A stretch of DNA of 64,000 nucleotides from Pseudomonas japonica (GTDB lineage Bacteria; Pseudomonadota; Gammaproteobacteria; Pseudomonadales; Pseudomonadaceae), in assembly GCF_900188455.1 (NCBI RefSeq), contig NZ_FZOL01000029.1, positions 1 to 64,000 of the forward strand, in the 5' to 3' direction. Shown piece after piece: positions 25,239 through 33,847 of this stretch (positions are counted from its first letter, which is position 1; every line of letters begins with the position of its first letter). A program made the translations under genes and the position numbers. The notes under the pieces are model-generated. The model ran no database searches. It had not been told where the DNA came from and was given only the letters and a program-made list of their open reading frames with translations.

Positions 25239-26273
25239 TCAATGCGAGCGTTGCTTCAGGTCGATACGGTGTTTGAGGCTTTCTCCGACAAGGTTGATCG
25301 CGATGACCAACAGGGTGATGGCCAGGCCGGGGAATATGCAGATCCACCAGGCGACACTCAGGTAGCTGCGGCCTTGTGCCAGGGTGTAGCCCCAGTCGGG
25401 GAGTTCCTCGATGGCACCCAGGCCGAGAAAGCTCAGTCCCGCTCCCGCCAGAATGGCGGTGCCGATACCGATGGTGGACTTGACCAGCAGTGGCGAAAGG
25501 CAGTGCGGGAACACATGCCGGACGATGATCCAGGCCGTCGACGCCCCCATGGAGCGGGACGCTTCGACGAATGCGCGGTGGCGCACCGCAAGCACCGCAC
25601 TGCGCATGACGCGCACGTAGGCGGGAACGATCATCAGGCTGATCGCCAGGATGACGTTGGTGAAGCTGGAGCCCAGTGCCGTGGCGATGATGATGGCGAG
25701 AAGAATGTCAGGCACTGACAGCCAGACATCGATCAGACGCATGATGAGTCGATCCAGCCGACCACCGCGAAAGCCCGCGAGCATCCCCAGGAACACACCG
25801 ATGCTGCCGCCGATGAGTACGGCGCATATCCCCAGAATCAGCGATTGCCTGGCGCCATGGACGACCAGCGAGAATACGTCCCGGCCATATTGGTCTGTGC
25901 CGAACAGGTGGGCCGCGCCTGGTGCGGCAAGAATCGCGTCCTGGTCCATGTGCCGCGGATCGTGGCTGGCGAGCTGCTCTGGCAGGACGGCGCAGAGCAC
26001 CGCGCTGAGGATGAAGAGCAGGGGCAGCAGTTCAAGGATCTGGCGCAGGTAGGCAAGTCGTTGCCTGGCCGCGCCCGCGAGCTTGTGCAGGCCGGATCGG
26101 CGGTGCGCGTGTGCCGACAGCGTCCGCTGTGCTGTCGGGGAAGGGCTGGAGGCGCTCGACATGCGCAGCGTGACAGGCGCGCCTGGGCGGTGGTGATGTG
26201 CCTGGACGGCAACGTCACCCGGACTCTCGTACCCTCCGGGGCTGCGGGCGGGCGTAACGGCATGCTGCGTCAT
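25239..26273 (-). CDS. ABC transporter permease, DppC/NikC type
   Basis: A permease of up to 344 residues. It has an unusually long hydrophilic N-terminus, then the DppC-like core: 'HLFGTDQYGRDVFSLVVHGA', the coupling motif 'EASRSMGASTAWIIVRHVFP', and about six spans. An internal Met (26162) would give a 307-residue protein of normal length, so the real start may be there. It is first in the minus-strand operon and lies 8 bp before the ATPase gene. Upstream is a 340-bp, partly AT-rich gap. Confidence 0.85.
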   Translation of the reverse strand: MTQHAVTPARSPGGYESPGDVAVQAHHHRPGAPVTLRMSSASSPSPTAQRTLSAHAHRRSGLHKLAGAARQRLAYLRQILELLPLLFILSAVLCAVLPEQLASHDPRHMDQDAILAAPGAAHLFGTDQYGRDVFSLVVHGARQSLILGICAVLIGGSIGVFLGMLAGFRGGRLDRLIMRLIDVWLSVPDILLAIIIATALGSSFTNVILAISLMIVPAYVRVMRSAVLAVRHRAFVEASRSMGASTAWIIVRHVFPHCLSPLLVKSTIGIGTAILAGAGLSFLGLGAIEELPDWGYTLAQGRSYLSVAWWICIFPGLAITLLVIAINLVGESLKHRIDLKQRSH

Positions 26274-26613
26274 GGGACTCTCATCATTGGGTTCTAGAGG
26301 TGGCGGTCTGCCGACTCGCTGACTAGAGCGCCCCAGGTAGATGAGGTGGCTTGGGTTTAACAGTATGGGTATAAACTGTCGTCGTAAAATTCTTTTTGGT
26401 TATATGTTAATTATGAAAATACAGAATTTATATTTGAATAATTATGCGTGATATGAATTTTAAGTGGGTGCATCGAACTGTGTTCGATCGCTGCTTTTGC
26501 TGACGGAATGGCAGGAGCTGGCGGCATTCGGTCGGGCTGCGAGAACTTAAACGCCTGCTCCAGGTCTCATCGGCACTTTAGCTCCCCCCTCGTGCCTCTG
26601 GAGGCGAATACAA
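26274..26613. other. AT-rich intergenic region between divergent transcription units
   Basis: 340 bp without a supportable gene. Bases 26340-26465 are markedly AT-rich ('gttatatgttaattatg', 'gaataattatgcgtgatatg') against a GC-rich background. They are the natural place for the promoters of the minus-strand ABC operon and of the Gly/His-rich gene. I see no confident -35/-10 pair or Fur box. Confidence 0.5.
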
Positions 26614-27033
26614 ATGAGAAAACCCCTGGTTGCTGTCTTTGCTTGTGCATTGACGCTCGGGATAACGGCATGGGTGCCCGCTGATATCTCGCCGATTGCT
26701 TCCGCCCATGCCAAAGGTGGTGGTGGTGGTGGTGGCGGAGGTGGACACGGCGGTGGGCATGCGGGTGGCATGGGCGGACAGGGTGGAAATGGCAAGGGCT
26801 CCGCAAGTGATCACGCTGGAAAGGCGACCCGCGATCATGGCGTAAGCGGCAATCATTACGGTAGCTCGCGCAACAGCGACAACGGTCATGGGACCACCAC
26901 CTCGGGTGTCGCTCGCTCCAAAGACACTCGCGGTTTGGCCAAGTCCACGGCCATTTCCCGAACCACGCCAGGCGATCACAATTCAAAAGGCCTGAGCAAC
27001 GCTGTCGGATCCTCTTCGAAAAATGATCGATGA
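26614..27033 (+). CDS. Small Gly/His/Ser-rich exported protein
   Basis: A 139-residue secreted or periplasmic protein. A signal peptide is followed after 'ASAHA' by a run of ten glycines (about residues 35-44) and then His/Gly repeats ('HGGGHAGGMGGQGGNGKG'). The tail is rich in Ser, Asn, Thr and charged residues. No domain is recognisable; the low-complexity, His-rich composition could bind metal or polymer. It is a single gene closed by a strong terminator at 27073-27098. Confidence 0.6.
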   Translation: MRKPLVAVFACALTLGITAWVPADISPIASAHAKGGGGGGGGGGHGGGHAGGMGGQGGNGKGSASDHAGKATRDHGVSGNHYGSSRNSDNGHGTTTSGVARSKDTRGLAKSTAISRTTPGDHNSKGLSNAVGSSSKNDR

Positions 27034-27072
27034 TTCGACTGCTTCGCTGTGGTAACGACCCCGGCGTTCACG

Positions 27073-27098
27073 AAAGCCCAGCCCATGCTGGGCTTTTT
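27073..27098 (+). terminator. Rho-independent terminator
   Basis: AAAGCCCAGC, loop CCAT, GCTGGGCTTTTT: a 10-bp stem followed by a T-run, 40 bp after the stop of the Gly/His-rich gene. The stem also carries A residues on its 5' side, so it may act on both strands and end Cap15-like transcription, which stops at 27262. Confidence 0.88.
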
Positions 27099-27261
27099 GT
27101 ACCCGCGATAGCACGGAGTTGGCACTGGTGATGTTGCCGGGTAGTGGTCGCTTATGGAGAGGCGCAGCAGGAGCGACTGAATTGTCTGACGTTGTGTAAA
27201 TAAAAATGGCTGTCGAACACTCATTGAATGACATGAGTATTTATCCGTTCGGATCGATTTG

Positions 27262-28011
27262 TCATATCTTGCGCTTCATGATCTCAACTTCGATTAGTTT
27301 GATTGCTTCGCTCTTTGTTGCCTCGGCAAGCGCTTCAGTGGTTGTGAGTATTTTGTTGGAGATTCGCCTCAGAATTAATGGGCCTTGACTACCTTCTTTA
27401 CGTGTCACTCCTTCAGGGCTACTGATCGATACCGATCTGTTTGTAAAATAATTCCCGACAAGTTTGTTTTCGTTGCTCAGATAGAGCAGGTTATATGACC
27501 CCTTGAAGTCTGGCTGCTCTTTACCCAGGCCAATGTGCTCGTACAGGATGCACAGATCGGATCTTTCCGCGGTGGTGTCCTTGAGCGTTGCCACGATCGA
27601 CTTATTGTAGCCAAGCCTCTTGTCGAGATCCCAAGGCTCTGCCGAGGAGTTCTTGAAGAAGGCATCTTCGTGAATGTATATTTCAGACCAGTTCTGCTCG
27701 ATGGTAACGATCGCCAGATGGGGCCAGTCTCTTTGGTAATTAGGCAGCGTGCAACCCATCCAGGTGCCTCCAAGGTCAGGTATATCATTGCCAACAAATA
27801 CCCAGGCCTTTTTATCATAAATCCAGTATATGCCCAAGAAGACCAAGGAATAGAGACCGATAATATAAATGGCATCCAGGCCAGCCATTTCCAGAAGTCT
27901 TGGGGTGATGTATGAAATGGCCGCCGTAATTCCATAGGCTATTGCGGCGATGCACGACAATACTTTCAATCGATTTCTTGTGTCGGTCGAGTAGGAGTGC
28001 AGCTTGCTCAT
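27262..28011 (-). CDS. Cap15-like two-TM beta-barrel protein (putative CBASS-type effector)
   Basis: A 249-residue protein with two N-terminal membrane helices ('LKVLSCIAAIAYGITAAISY' and 'IIGLYSLVFLGIYWIY'), then a beta-rich soluble domain. The domain starts 'DIPDLGGTWMGCTLP' and continues 'AIVTIEQNWSEIYIHEDAFF' and 'LLYLSNENKLVGNYFTNRS'. This layout resembles Cap15, the CBASS effector whose lipocalin-like barrel senses cyclic dinucleotides and then disrupts the inner membrane. No CD-NTase gene is in the window, so it would be an orphan or part of the neighbouring cassette. The gene is more AT-rich than its neighbours. RBS AAGGA at 7 bp. The family call is by pattern only. Confidence 0.6.
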   Translation of the reverse strand: MSKLHSYSTDTRNRLKVLSCIAAIAYGITAAISYITPRLLEMAGLDAIYIIGLYSLVFLGIYWIYDKKAWVFVGNDIPDLGGTWMGCTLPNYQRDWPHLAIVTIEQNWSEIYIHEDAFFKNSSAEPWDLDKRLGYNKSIVATLKDTTAERSDLCILYEHIGLGKEQPDFKGSYNLLYLSNENKLVGNYFTNRSVSISSPEGVTRKEGSQGPLILRRISNKILTTTEALAEATKSEAIKLIEVEIMKRKI

Positions 28012-28149
28012 TTACACGTCCTTTTCGTTGACCTGCATGGTTATTGGCGACATTGGAGAGTGTAGCAACGTGTCTGGCAGTGTCATCGCCTTGCAGGACT
28101 TGCACAGCAGGAGCCCATTGAAGGGTTCCGAGATTTGATTTTTCCGGCG

Positions 28150-28165
28150 ATCAAAGCGCTTTGAT
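28150..28165. promoter_or_regulatory. 16-bp perfect palindrome between Cap15-like and Hsp70-like genes
   Basis: ATCAAAGCGCTTTGAT, in the 242-bp divergent gap, 139 bp from the Cap15-like start and 89 bp from the Hsp70-like start. It is a candidate operator for a dimeric regulator controlling one or both units. No regulator gene is adjacent. Confidence 0.4.
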
Positions 28166-28253
28166 ATCATCCGCTCTCCAGCGAAAAAGCCCTGGCTTTC
28201 CAGCGTGCCCACACCCCGTGCCACGCGCCAGCGTCGAATTACAGGAGTAGCGC

Positions 28254-30416
28254 GTGAAGATCGGTGTTGATTTCGGGACGAGTTTCTCCAGTGCCGCGGT
28301 TTGCATGAATGGCAAGGTTCAGTACATCACGTTTGGCCAGGAGCGGCAGTTTCGCACCGCGGTGTTCTTCCCCAATCGGCACGTGGATGAATCGCTGTTC
28401 AGCCTCACTGCCGAGCACGAGCGCGAGATCGACAACGCGATCCGGGCACGCAAAAGCCGTTACTCCCAACAGCTGGCCGACTATGAGCAGCGTCTTGCCG
28501 CGGTGCTCGGCGAAGAGCGAAAAAGGGCGCGCGAGGACGACCCGTATTCGGCGCAGGAGAAGGAAAAGCGGCGTTCGAACCTGATCAAGCCCCGGCGCTT
28601 CTCCGATGAGGAAATGTACCGGATGGAGTTCAATGCGATCCTCCGGCGCTGGCGCGAACAGCAAAGCGAAAGCATCGCCCAGGAAGGGCTGCACGTCAGG
28701 CAGGCCACGGGGGTGTTCGGCGAGGATGCCCTCGATGCGCTGTACAACAACGAACCCGGCAAGATATTCCAGTCACCCAAGTCCATGCTGGGCTTCAAGC
28801 TGGAGCAGCCTTATCTCGACGTCGTGACCGGTGTGGTGGCGCAGGTCCTGGCGCATATTCGCCAGGCCGCCGAACAGCAGCTGGGCACTGAAGTGCGCGC
28901 GGTGGTGCTCGGGCGACCTGTCGAGTTTCGCGGTATCGGGGCCAGCGCCGATCCCCTGGCTCCGCAGCGTCTGCTGGAGCAGGCGGCCAGGGAGGCGGGC
29001 TTTACCGAGGTCGAGTTTCTCGAGGAGCCCTGTGCCGCCGCCCTGGCGTATCACGTCGGCGAGCCGGTCGCACACGAGGCGCTGATCATCGATATCGGTG
29101 GGGGGACGACCGATGTCGCTTACGCAACGGTCGGTGGCAAGGCCGCCAAGCCGGTGATCCACCGGGTCTGGGGCAAAGGGCTCGGCGGCACGGACGTGGA
29201 TGTCGAGTTGTCCATGCGCGTGGTCATGCCGTTGTTCGGCCACGGGCATGAGCATGGGCTGGCGCAGTATGCCTACCGCAGTGCGGCGAAGGTGGCCGAG
29301 TTGAGCCGGCAGCAGGAGTTTCTCAGGACTTGCACCAAGCGCGTGGTCGAGCCCTTCAGGACACGCCTGGAAGCCCTGCGCCTGAAGGGCAGGACGGTCA
29401 GGCTCAACCGGGATGTCGAGCAGCTCAAGATCGAACTGAGTGACGAGAGTACGGCGGGCCTCTCGCTGGACTTCATCGAACAGGACCTGGCGGCGCATGT
29501 TGACGATGTTGCGCTGACGGCAAGCGCGCAGGGTTTCCTGGACAAGCTTGGGCAGTTGCTGGAACAGGTGCGCAGTGACCTCCCGGAAGTCAATCCGGTG
29601 ATCTTCATGACCGGTGGCATGTCCAGGGCGCCCTATGTGCAGGACTGCGTGCGCAGCTACTTTGGTCTGTCGCGGATCGTGGCGGGTGATGCGTCGTTTG
29701 GTGTCGTGAGCGGGCTTGCGCAGTTTGCCCGGCCCGTCGAAACCGCGGACCCCGCGCGGGAAGAACAGCGCATGACCCGCCTGCGCGAGCGCTATGCGCG
29801 GGTCATGGCGCACGCTGACGAGTCGGCGGCCCTCTACCGCACGAAAGTGGATGACTTCGAGGGGCAACTGAAGGTGCAGAAGCGCATTTTTGCCGGCACC
29901 GACATTGCCGGATACCTGGAGCTTCTCGAACAGCAGGTGAGCACCACCTATGAGGCCAACCAGCTGGCGGGCTGGCTGCCGCAAGGCGAGAGGTTCACCG
30001 AGATCGAGTATTTCGAAGCGCTGGTGCGCCAGGACGGTGGTGCCCGGTGCTTCAAGTCGGTGGCCGATGTGCCCGGGTTCCTGCGTCATGAGTTCGAGGA
30101 TTGGGACGACGAGGCCTTCCGCGCGCATGCCAAAGACCTTCGCCAGGAATATCGGAATGTCTGCGGCTGGGTGTTCGAGGCGCAGGAAACCATGGAAGAG
30201 GAACGGGGCTTCGAGGATTTCTTCGAGGAACTCGGCGCCTGGCCCGATGGCGTGGAGGCGCTGAGGCGCTACAACGACCAGGCGCTCGCGCTGTTCGACA
30301 ACCTCCAGGAAGGCTTGCAGCGCTGCCAGAAGGCCGGCCTTGATCTGCTGCAGATGGCCGACTATCGCCGCGAGGACTACGACCCTACCTTGATGCAGGA
30401 ACTGCTGGATTCCTGA
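28254..30416 (+). CDS. YegD-type Hsp70 family protein with C-terminal extension
   Basis: A 720-residue Hsp70-like ATPase. Phosphate-1 motif 'GVDFGTSFSSAAV' (residues 4-16); 'AVVLGRPVEFRG' as in YegD; phosphate-2 'LIIDIGGGTTDVAYATVG' (about 276-293); adenosine motif 'PVIFMTGGMSRAPYV' (about 448-462). The nucleotide-binding domain ends near 500 and is interrupted by a charged, coiled-coil-like insert (about 60-125). In place of a standard substrate-binding domain there is a helical, acidic extension of about 220 residues. GTG start with AGGAG at 6 bp. It opens a cassette with an unknown protein, a PLD-like protein and a helicase. A diverged fragment of a second copy lies at 18220-18289. Confidence 0.87.
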   Translation: MKIGVDFGTSFSSAAVCMNGKVQYITFGQERQFRTAVFFPNRHVDESLFSLTAEHEREIDNAIRARKSRYSQQLADYEQRLAAVLGEERKRAREDDPYSAQEKEKRRSNLIKPRRFSDEEMYRMEFNAILRRWREQQSESIAQEGLHVRQATGVFGEDALDALYNNEPGKIFQSPKSMLGFKLEQPYLDVVTGVVAQVLAHIRQAAEQQLGTEVRAVVLGRPVEFRGIGASADPLAPQRLLEQAAREAGFTEVEFLEEPCAAALAYHVGEPVAHEALIIDIGGGTTDVAYATVGGKAAKPVIHRVWGKGLGGTDVDVELSMRVVMPLFGHGHEHGLAQYAYRSAAKVAELSRQQEFLRTCTKRVVEPFRTRLEALRLKGRTVRLNRDVEQLKIELSDESTAGLSLDFIEQDLAAHVDDVALTASAQGFLDKLGQLLEQVRSDLPEVNPVIFMTGGMSRAPYVQDCVRSYFGLSRIVAGDASFGVVSGLAQFARPVETADPAREEQRMTRLRERYARVMAHADESAALYRTKVDDFEGQLKVQKRIFAGTDIAGYLELLEQQVSTTYEANQLAGWLPQGERFTEIEYFEALVRQDGGARCFKSVADVPGFLRHEFEDWDDEAFRAHAKDLRQEYRNVCGWVFEAQETMEEERGFEDFFEELGAWPDGVEALRRYNDQALALFDNLQEGLQRCQKAGLDLLQMADYRREDYDPTLMQELLDS

Positions 30417-30509
30417 TAACCCCTGCTTGCAATCCGCGTAGTGCGACCGGCACGGCAGGGCCTCTGCTGTTCGGTCGCGCTGTCGATATCCTTCGTTTCG
30501 AGTAGCCCC

Positions 30510-31892
30510 ATGTGGTTGAGCCAATACCTGACTGAATACGATGAAGACCTCAGTGGCGACAGCCAGACCGACCCGTTGGGTGTGCTGACGATCTGGTCGG
30601 CCTTTGGCCAGGAGATCTTCCGCAACCGGGTCAACTCGGTTTCGAACGACGTGCGCAACTACACCCTCAATCTGCTCCATCATGCGGTGATCAAGGATGT
30701 GCTCGACGATGCCGATACCCGCCTGAGCAAGGCCCTGGACGAGCAGTCGGGAGGGCGCCACGGCCTGGCGCTGCGCCAGGCTTGCCTGGTCTATCTGGAG
30801 AACATTTTCACCTATGCCATGGTGACGGCCGCGCCCGAGACCGGCGTTGACAGCCAGGGTGTGCTGGGCGCCAGCAAGGCCCGCGTGCGTCTGGAACTCG
30901 ACGGCGATCCGTTTCTGCGCTTCACCCATAAAGACGACGGGTACCTGCTGGTACGTCAGCTGGGCTTGGGGGTGAGTGGGCGCTACAAGACGCCGTTCAT
31001 GCAGATAGGCTTCTTCAGCGACCGCTACAACTACCATCACCGCCAGGAAGCAGCGCTGTTGTGGGTGAAGGTCAAGGAGATGATCGAAGCTCACCCGCCG
31101 TTTTGCGTGTTGTTCCAGGAAGCACGCAGGCATTTGCAGGGGTTTTTCCCGCGTTTCAGGGCAGGTGGCGGCAGTGCACTGGGGCAAATACCTGGCGACC
31201 TGATGGAAGCCTACCGAAGGGCACTGCCGAACTCGGCGCAAGTAGGTGCCGACACGCGCGATTTCTGGCTGGCCGTGACCGGCCTGAACACTGGCGCCGC
31301 GGGCACGCTGCTGCGGGTGCTGGATGATCAGGCGCGACACGATCCAGACAGTCGCATGCCGATCCAGCAGCTGTTCGCCCTGGCCGAAAAGAACTGCAGC
31401 GAAGCGCCCGAGCGACGCAAGCTCGTGCACGTGCAGCAGGTCGAACCCCTGCTGGCCCAGGCCGATCTGCTGTTTACCCTGGCCTGCCATCGCCGGCATC
31501 AGCGCTTCGCCGAAATCGAGACGCACTGGCACGGGTTGGGGCGCGATGCCGGTACCTTGCCGGCTGCCGCCGCGCGTATCGCCGATCATCCAGAGCTGCT
31601 TGAAATTCCTTCGCACAGCGGTCGACGACGGCTGCAGCGGCTTATGTGCATGGCGCGCCAGCAGCGTTTCAGCGACCAGCTCCGCAGCCTGCTGGACTAC
31701 CACGCGATGGTGATGCGCGAGCGTGGCCAACTGCCCTGGGTGCAAATCGAGCAGGCCGACAGGATCAAGCTCAACGCACGCACCAAGGCCTTGCCGGCGG
31801 CACAGGATGCGCCGATGCACCGCTGGGTGAACACGTACTACATTCCGCAATTCGACAATCTGGTCACCGGCTATCGGGGAGGCCAGGCATGA
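30510..31892 (+). CDS. Unknown protein of the Hsp70/PLD/helicase cassette
   Basis: A 460-residue cytosolic-looking protein with no signal peptide, membrane span or recognisable catalytic motif. It appears alpha-helical, with Arg/His-rich segments such as 'HRRHQRFAEIETHWHG' and 'RRRLQRLMCMARQQRF'. The start at 30510 ('MWLSQYLTEYDEDL') is favoured over an in-frame ATG at 30441, because the extra residues are unlike a folded domain. Its stop overlaps the PLD gene by 4 bp (ATGA), so the products are probably needed in a fixed ratio or complex. I do not recognise the family; a scaffold or sensor role is speculation. Confidence 0.75.
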   Translation: MWLSQYLTEYDEDLSGDSQTDPLGVLTIWSAFGQEIFRNRVNSVSNDVRNYTLNLLHHAVIKDVLDDADTRLSKALDEQSGGRHGLALRQACLVYLENIFTYAMVTAAPETGVDSQGVLGASKARVRLELDGDPFLRFTHKDDGYLLVRQLGLGVSGRYKTPFMQIGFFSDRYNYHHRQEAALLWVKVKEMIEAHPPFCVLFQEARRHLQGFFPRFRAGGGSALGQIPGDLMEAYRRALPNSAQVGADTRDFWLAVTGLNTGAAGTLLRVLDDQARHDPDSRMPIQQLFALAEKNCSEAPERRKLVHVQQVEPLLAQADLLFTLACHRRHQRFAEIETHWHGLGRDAGTLPAAAARIADHPELLEIPSHSGRRRLQRLMCMARQQRFSDQLRSLLDYHAMVMRERGQLPWVQIEQADRIKLNARTKALPAAQDAPMHRWVNTYYIPQFDNLVTGYRGGQA

Positions 31893-33847
31893 AACTGCAT
31901 TCAGCGTTCGCCGAGCAGGTGAAGGCCTGCGGCCGGTTGCGCAGGGTCTGGCTCAGCAGCTTCAACATCGATATCGAATTCATCGAAACCTATGTGTTGC
32001 CGACCGTCCTGGGGGCCGAGATACCCCGCACGCGCATGGATTACGAGGCGCTTCAACTGACCCTGACCGAGCAGAACATCGACCTCAGAGTGTTTTGCGA
32101 CCGGCGTTTCATGGGGGCCGACCAGGTCAAGCGCACGGCGCTCCAGGTGCACGGTGTCTGTACTGCGCCGAAGCCGGGATGGAACTACCCAGGCGTCGGC
32201 GAGGACAGCCTGTTGCATGCCAAGGTGATCTATCTGGAGGGTGAGCAGGGGCGGGTGCTCGGCGCGGGCAGCGCCAACCTCACGCTCAGCGGATGGGCGC
32301 GCAATCAGGAGGTCTTTCACTTCCAGCCGATCGATGCGTTTTCGCTCTATCAGTCGGCCAGGGTGTTCTTTCAGGCACTGTTCGAAAACATAGGTATCCC
32401 GTGCCCCTTGGAGAACCGGCGCAGAAGCTCGTTCGCCAGCGAAGAGTCTTCCGTGCGCTTCTGCCACAGTTTTCAGCGCCAGACGTTTCTGGCCCAGTTG
32501 CTGGACGGGCGTGCTTGTCATCACCTGGCTGTCTGGTCCCCCTATCTGCCGAGGGATCTGGCGCAGTTCGTCTGCCACCTGAAGAGCAGTTGCGATCAGC
32601 CGCGCATGAAGATCAGTCTGGTGCCGGATCGGCTCGATGGGCTGTTCCTGCGTACCGCCTGGAGCGAGGCGCTTGGCGATCTTTTCGCAAACGATGAGCT
32701 GCGTTTGCGGCACCCCCCGAGAAAGGCCGACGACCGCTCGCCAATGACCCATGCCAAGCTCTGGAAAACCTCCAGCCATCTGGCCATCGGCTCGTGGAAC
32801 TTCACCCGGGCAGGCAGCAACTCGCTGACCGACTCACGGGGCGGAAGGTTGCCTGGCAACAACATCGAGGCGGGTTTCATCCTGGCCAGCAACCGTGCGG
32901 TGGAAAGCGTCCTTGGCCTCCCGATGGACACCAGCCCGGCGTCGTTCCTGAGCGATGAAGCCTTGCAGGAACAAGCGCTGCACATCCCGCAGAACCTTCC
33001 CTTCGACATCGTGGTGACATTCGACTGGAAGCAGCAAGCTTACCAACTGCGTGGCCAATGGCACGCGGCAGAAGCACCGGACCAGGGCTATCGGGTCAAA
33101 CTGCCGGATATCGACGCTGCCATCGCGCTCGCCTGGAAACCACGAAGCCGAGAACTGCGAGCGTGCGGGGTGGCGGTGGCGAATGTGCATGCGTTGCTGT
33201 CCGATCACAGTTTCCAGGTGCTCAAGGACGACCGGGTGTGCTTCGTAGGCATGTTGCTGGAGAGCAACGTCGAGTTACGTCGCACGCAGCGCTACGACGA
33301 CCTGTCTGCTCTGGTCGACGCCATGGCGCACATCGACATTGTGCCCAACCAGGATGATGTCGATTTTCGTGTTCGCGAATCCGCGGAGGGTGAGCTGCAG
33401 ATCGATGGTGCGGGCGTCGACGAAGATACTGGGGCACGCGAGCAAGAGGCTTCGGCCGCTGCGCCCATCAGCTACTTCCGGCTATTCACCGCCAGCTACC
33501 AGTTCGCCGCCCGGTTGCGCGGGTTTAATTGCTTGTCGGCGCTTGAGCAGTGGGTGTTCGTGCGCCCGGGATGCCTGCAGGAATGGGTGGACAAGACCCG
33601 CCAGCGCCTGCGCGGTCCTGCGCCCAACGTCTTCGATTGGTTCCTGGCCCGCGAAGTCAACGGGCTCTGCCGGTTGGCACTGGCGCTTCGTCATCGCCTG
33701 CCCAAGAAGGAAGGCAAGATTGCCTTGTCGCGCTGGCAGGCACTGAAGGTCGATATGCCGCCGTTACCTGCCGAGGCCAGCGATGCCTATCGGCAAACGA
33801 TCGAGCGGGAATTTGGCGGATTGGAAAGCAAGTGGGGTGACGCGTGA
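31889..33847 (+). CDS. Phospholipase D-like (double HKD) protein, putative nuclease
   Basis: A 652-residue protein with two HKD half-sites. His110/Lys112 lie in 'LLHAKVIYLEGEQGRVLGAG' followed by 'SANLTLSGW'. His288/Lys290 lie in 'MTHAKLWKTSSHLAIGSWNF'. Two HKD motifs make a complete PLD active site in one chain. Beside helicases such domains are usually nucleases, as DrmC is in DISARM; phospholipase activity is the alternative. The C-terminal half (about 350-652) has no recognised domain. It overlaps the upstream gene by 4 bp (ATGA) and the helicase gene by 4 bp (GTGA), so all three are translationally coupled. Confidence 0.85.
   Translation: MKLHSAFAEQVKACGRLRRVWLSSFNIDIEFIETYVLPTVLGAEIPRTRMDYEALQLTLTEQNIDLRVFCDRRFMGADQVKRTALQVHGVCTAPKPGWNYPGVGEDSLLHAKVIYLEGEQGRVLGAGSANLTLSGWARNQEVFHFQPIDAFSLYQSARVFFQALFENIGIPCPLENRRRSSFASEESSVRFCHSFQRQTFLAQLLDGRACHHLAVWSPYLPRDLAQFVCHLKSSCDQPRMKISLVPDRLDGLFLRTAWSEALGDLFANDELRLRHPPRKADDRSPMTHAKLWKTSSHLAIGSWNFTRAGSNSLTDSRGGRLPGNNIEAGFILASNRAVESVLGLPMDTSPASFLSDEALQEQALHIPQNLPFDIVVTFDWKQQAYQLRGQWHAAEAPDQGYRVKLPDIDAAIALAWKPRSRELRACGVAVANVHALLSDHSFQVLKDDRVCFVGMLLESNVELRRTQRYDDLSALVDAMAHIDIVPNQDDVDFRVRESAEGELQIDGAGVDEDTGAREQEASAAAPISYFRLFTASYQFAARLRGFNCLSALEQWVFVRPGCLQEWVDKTRQRLRGPAPNVFDWFLAREVNGLCRLALALRHRLPKKEGKIALSRWQALKVDMPPLPAEASDAYRQTIEREFGGLESKWGDA

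Noticed and set aside
28773..31850. A 1025-codon open frame on the minus strand
   Set aside because: It is antisense to the Hsp70 and unknown genes of the cassette, has no domain motif, and is explained by high GC with few stop codons.
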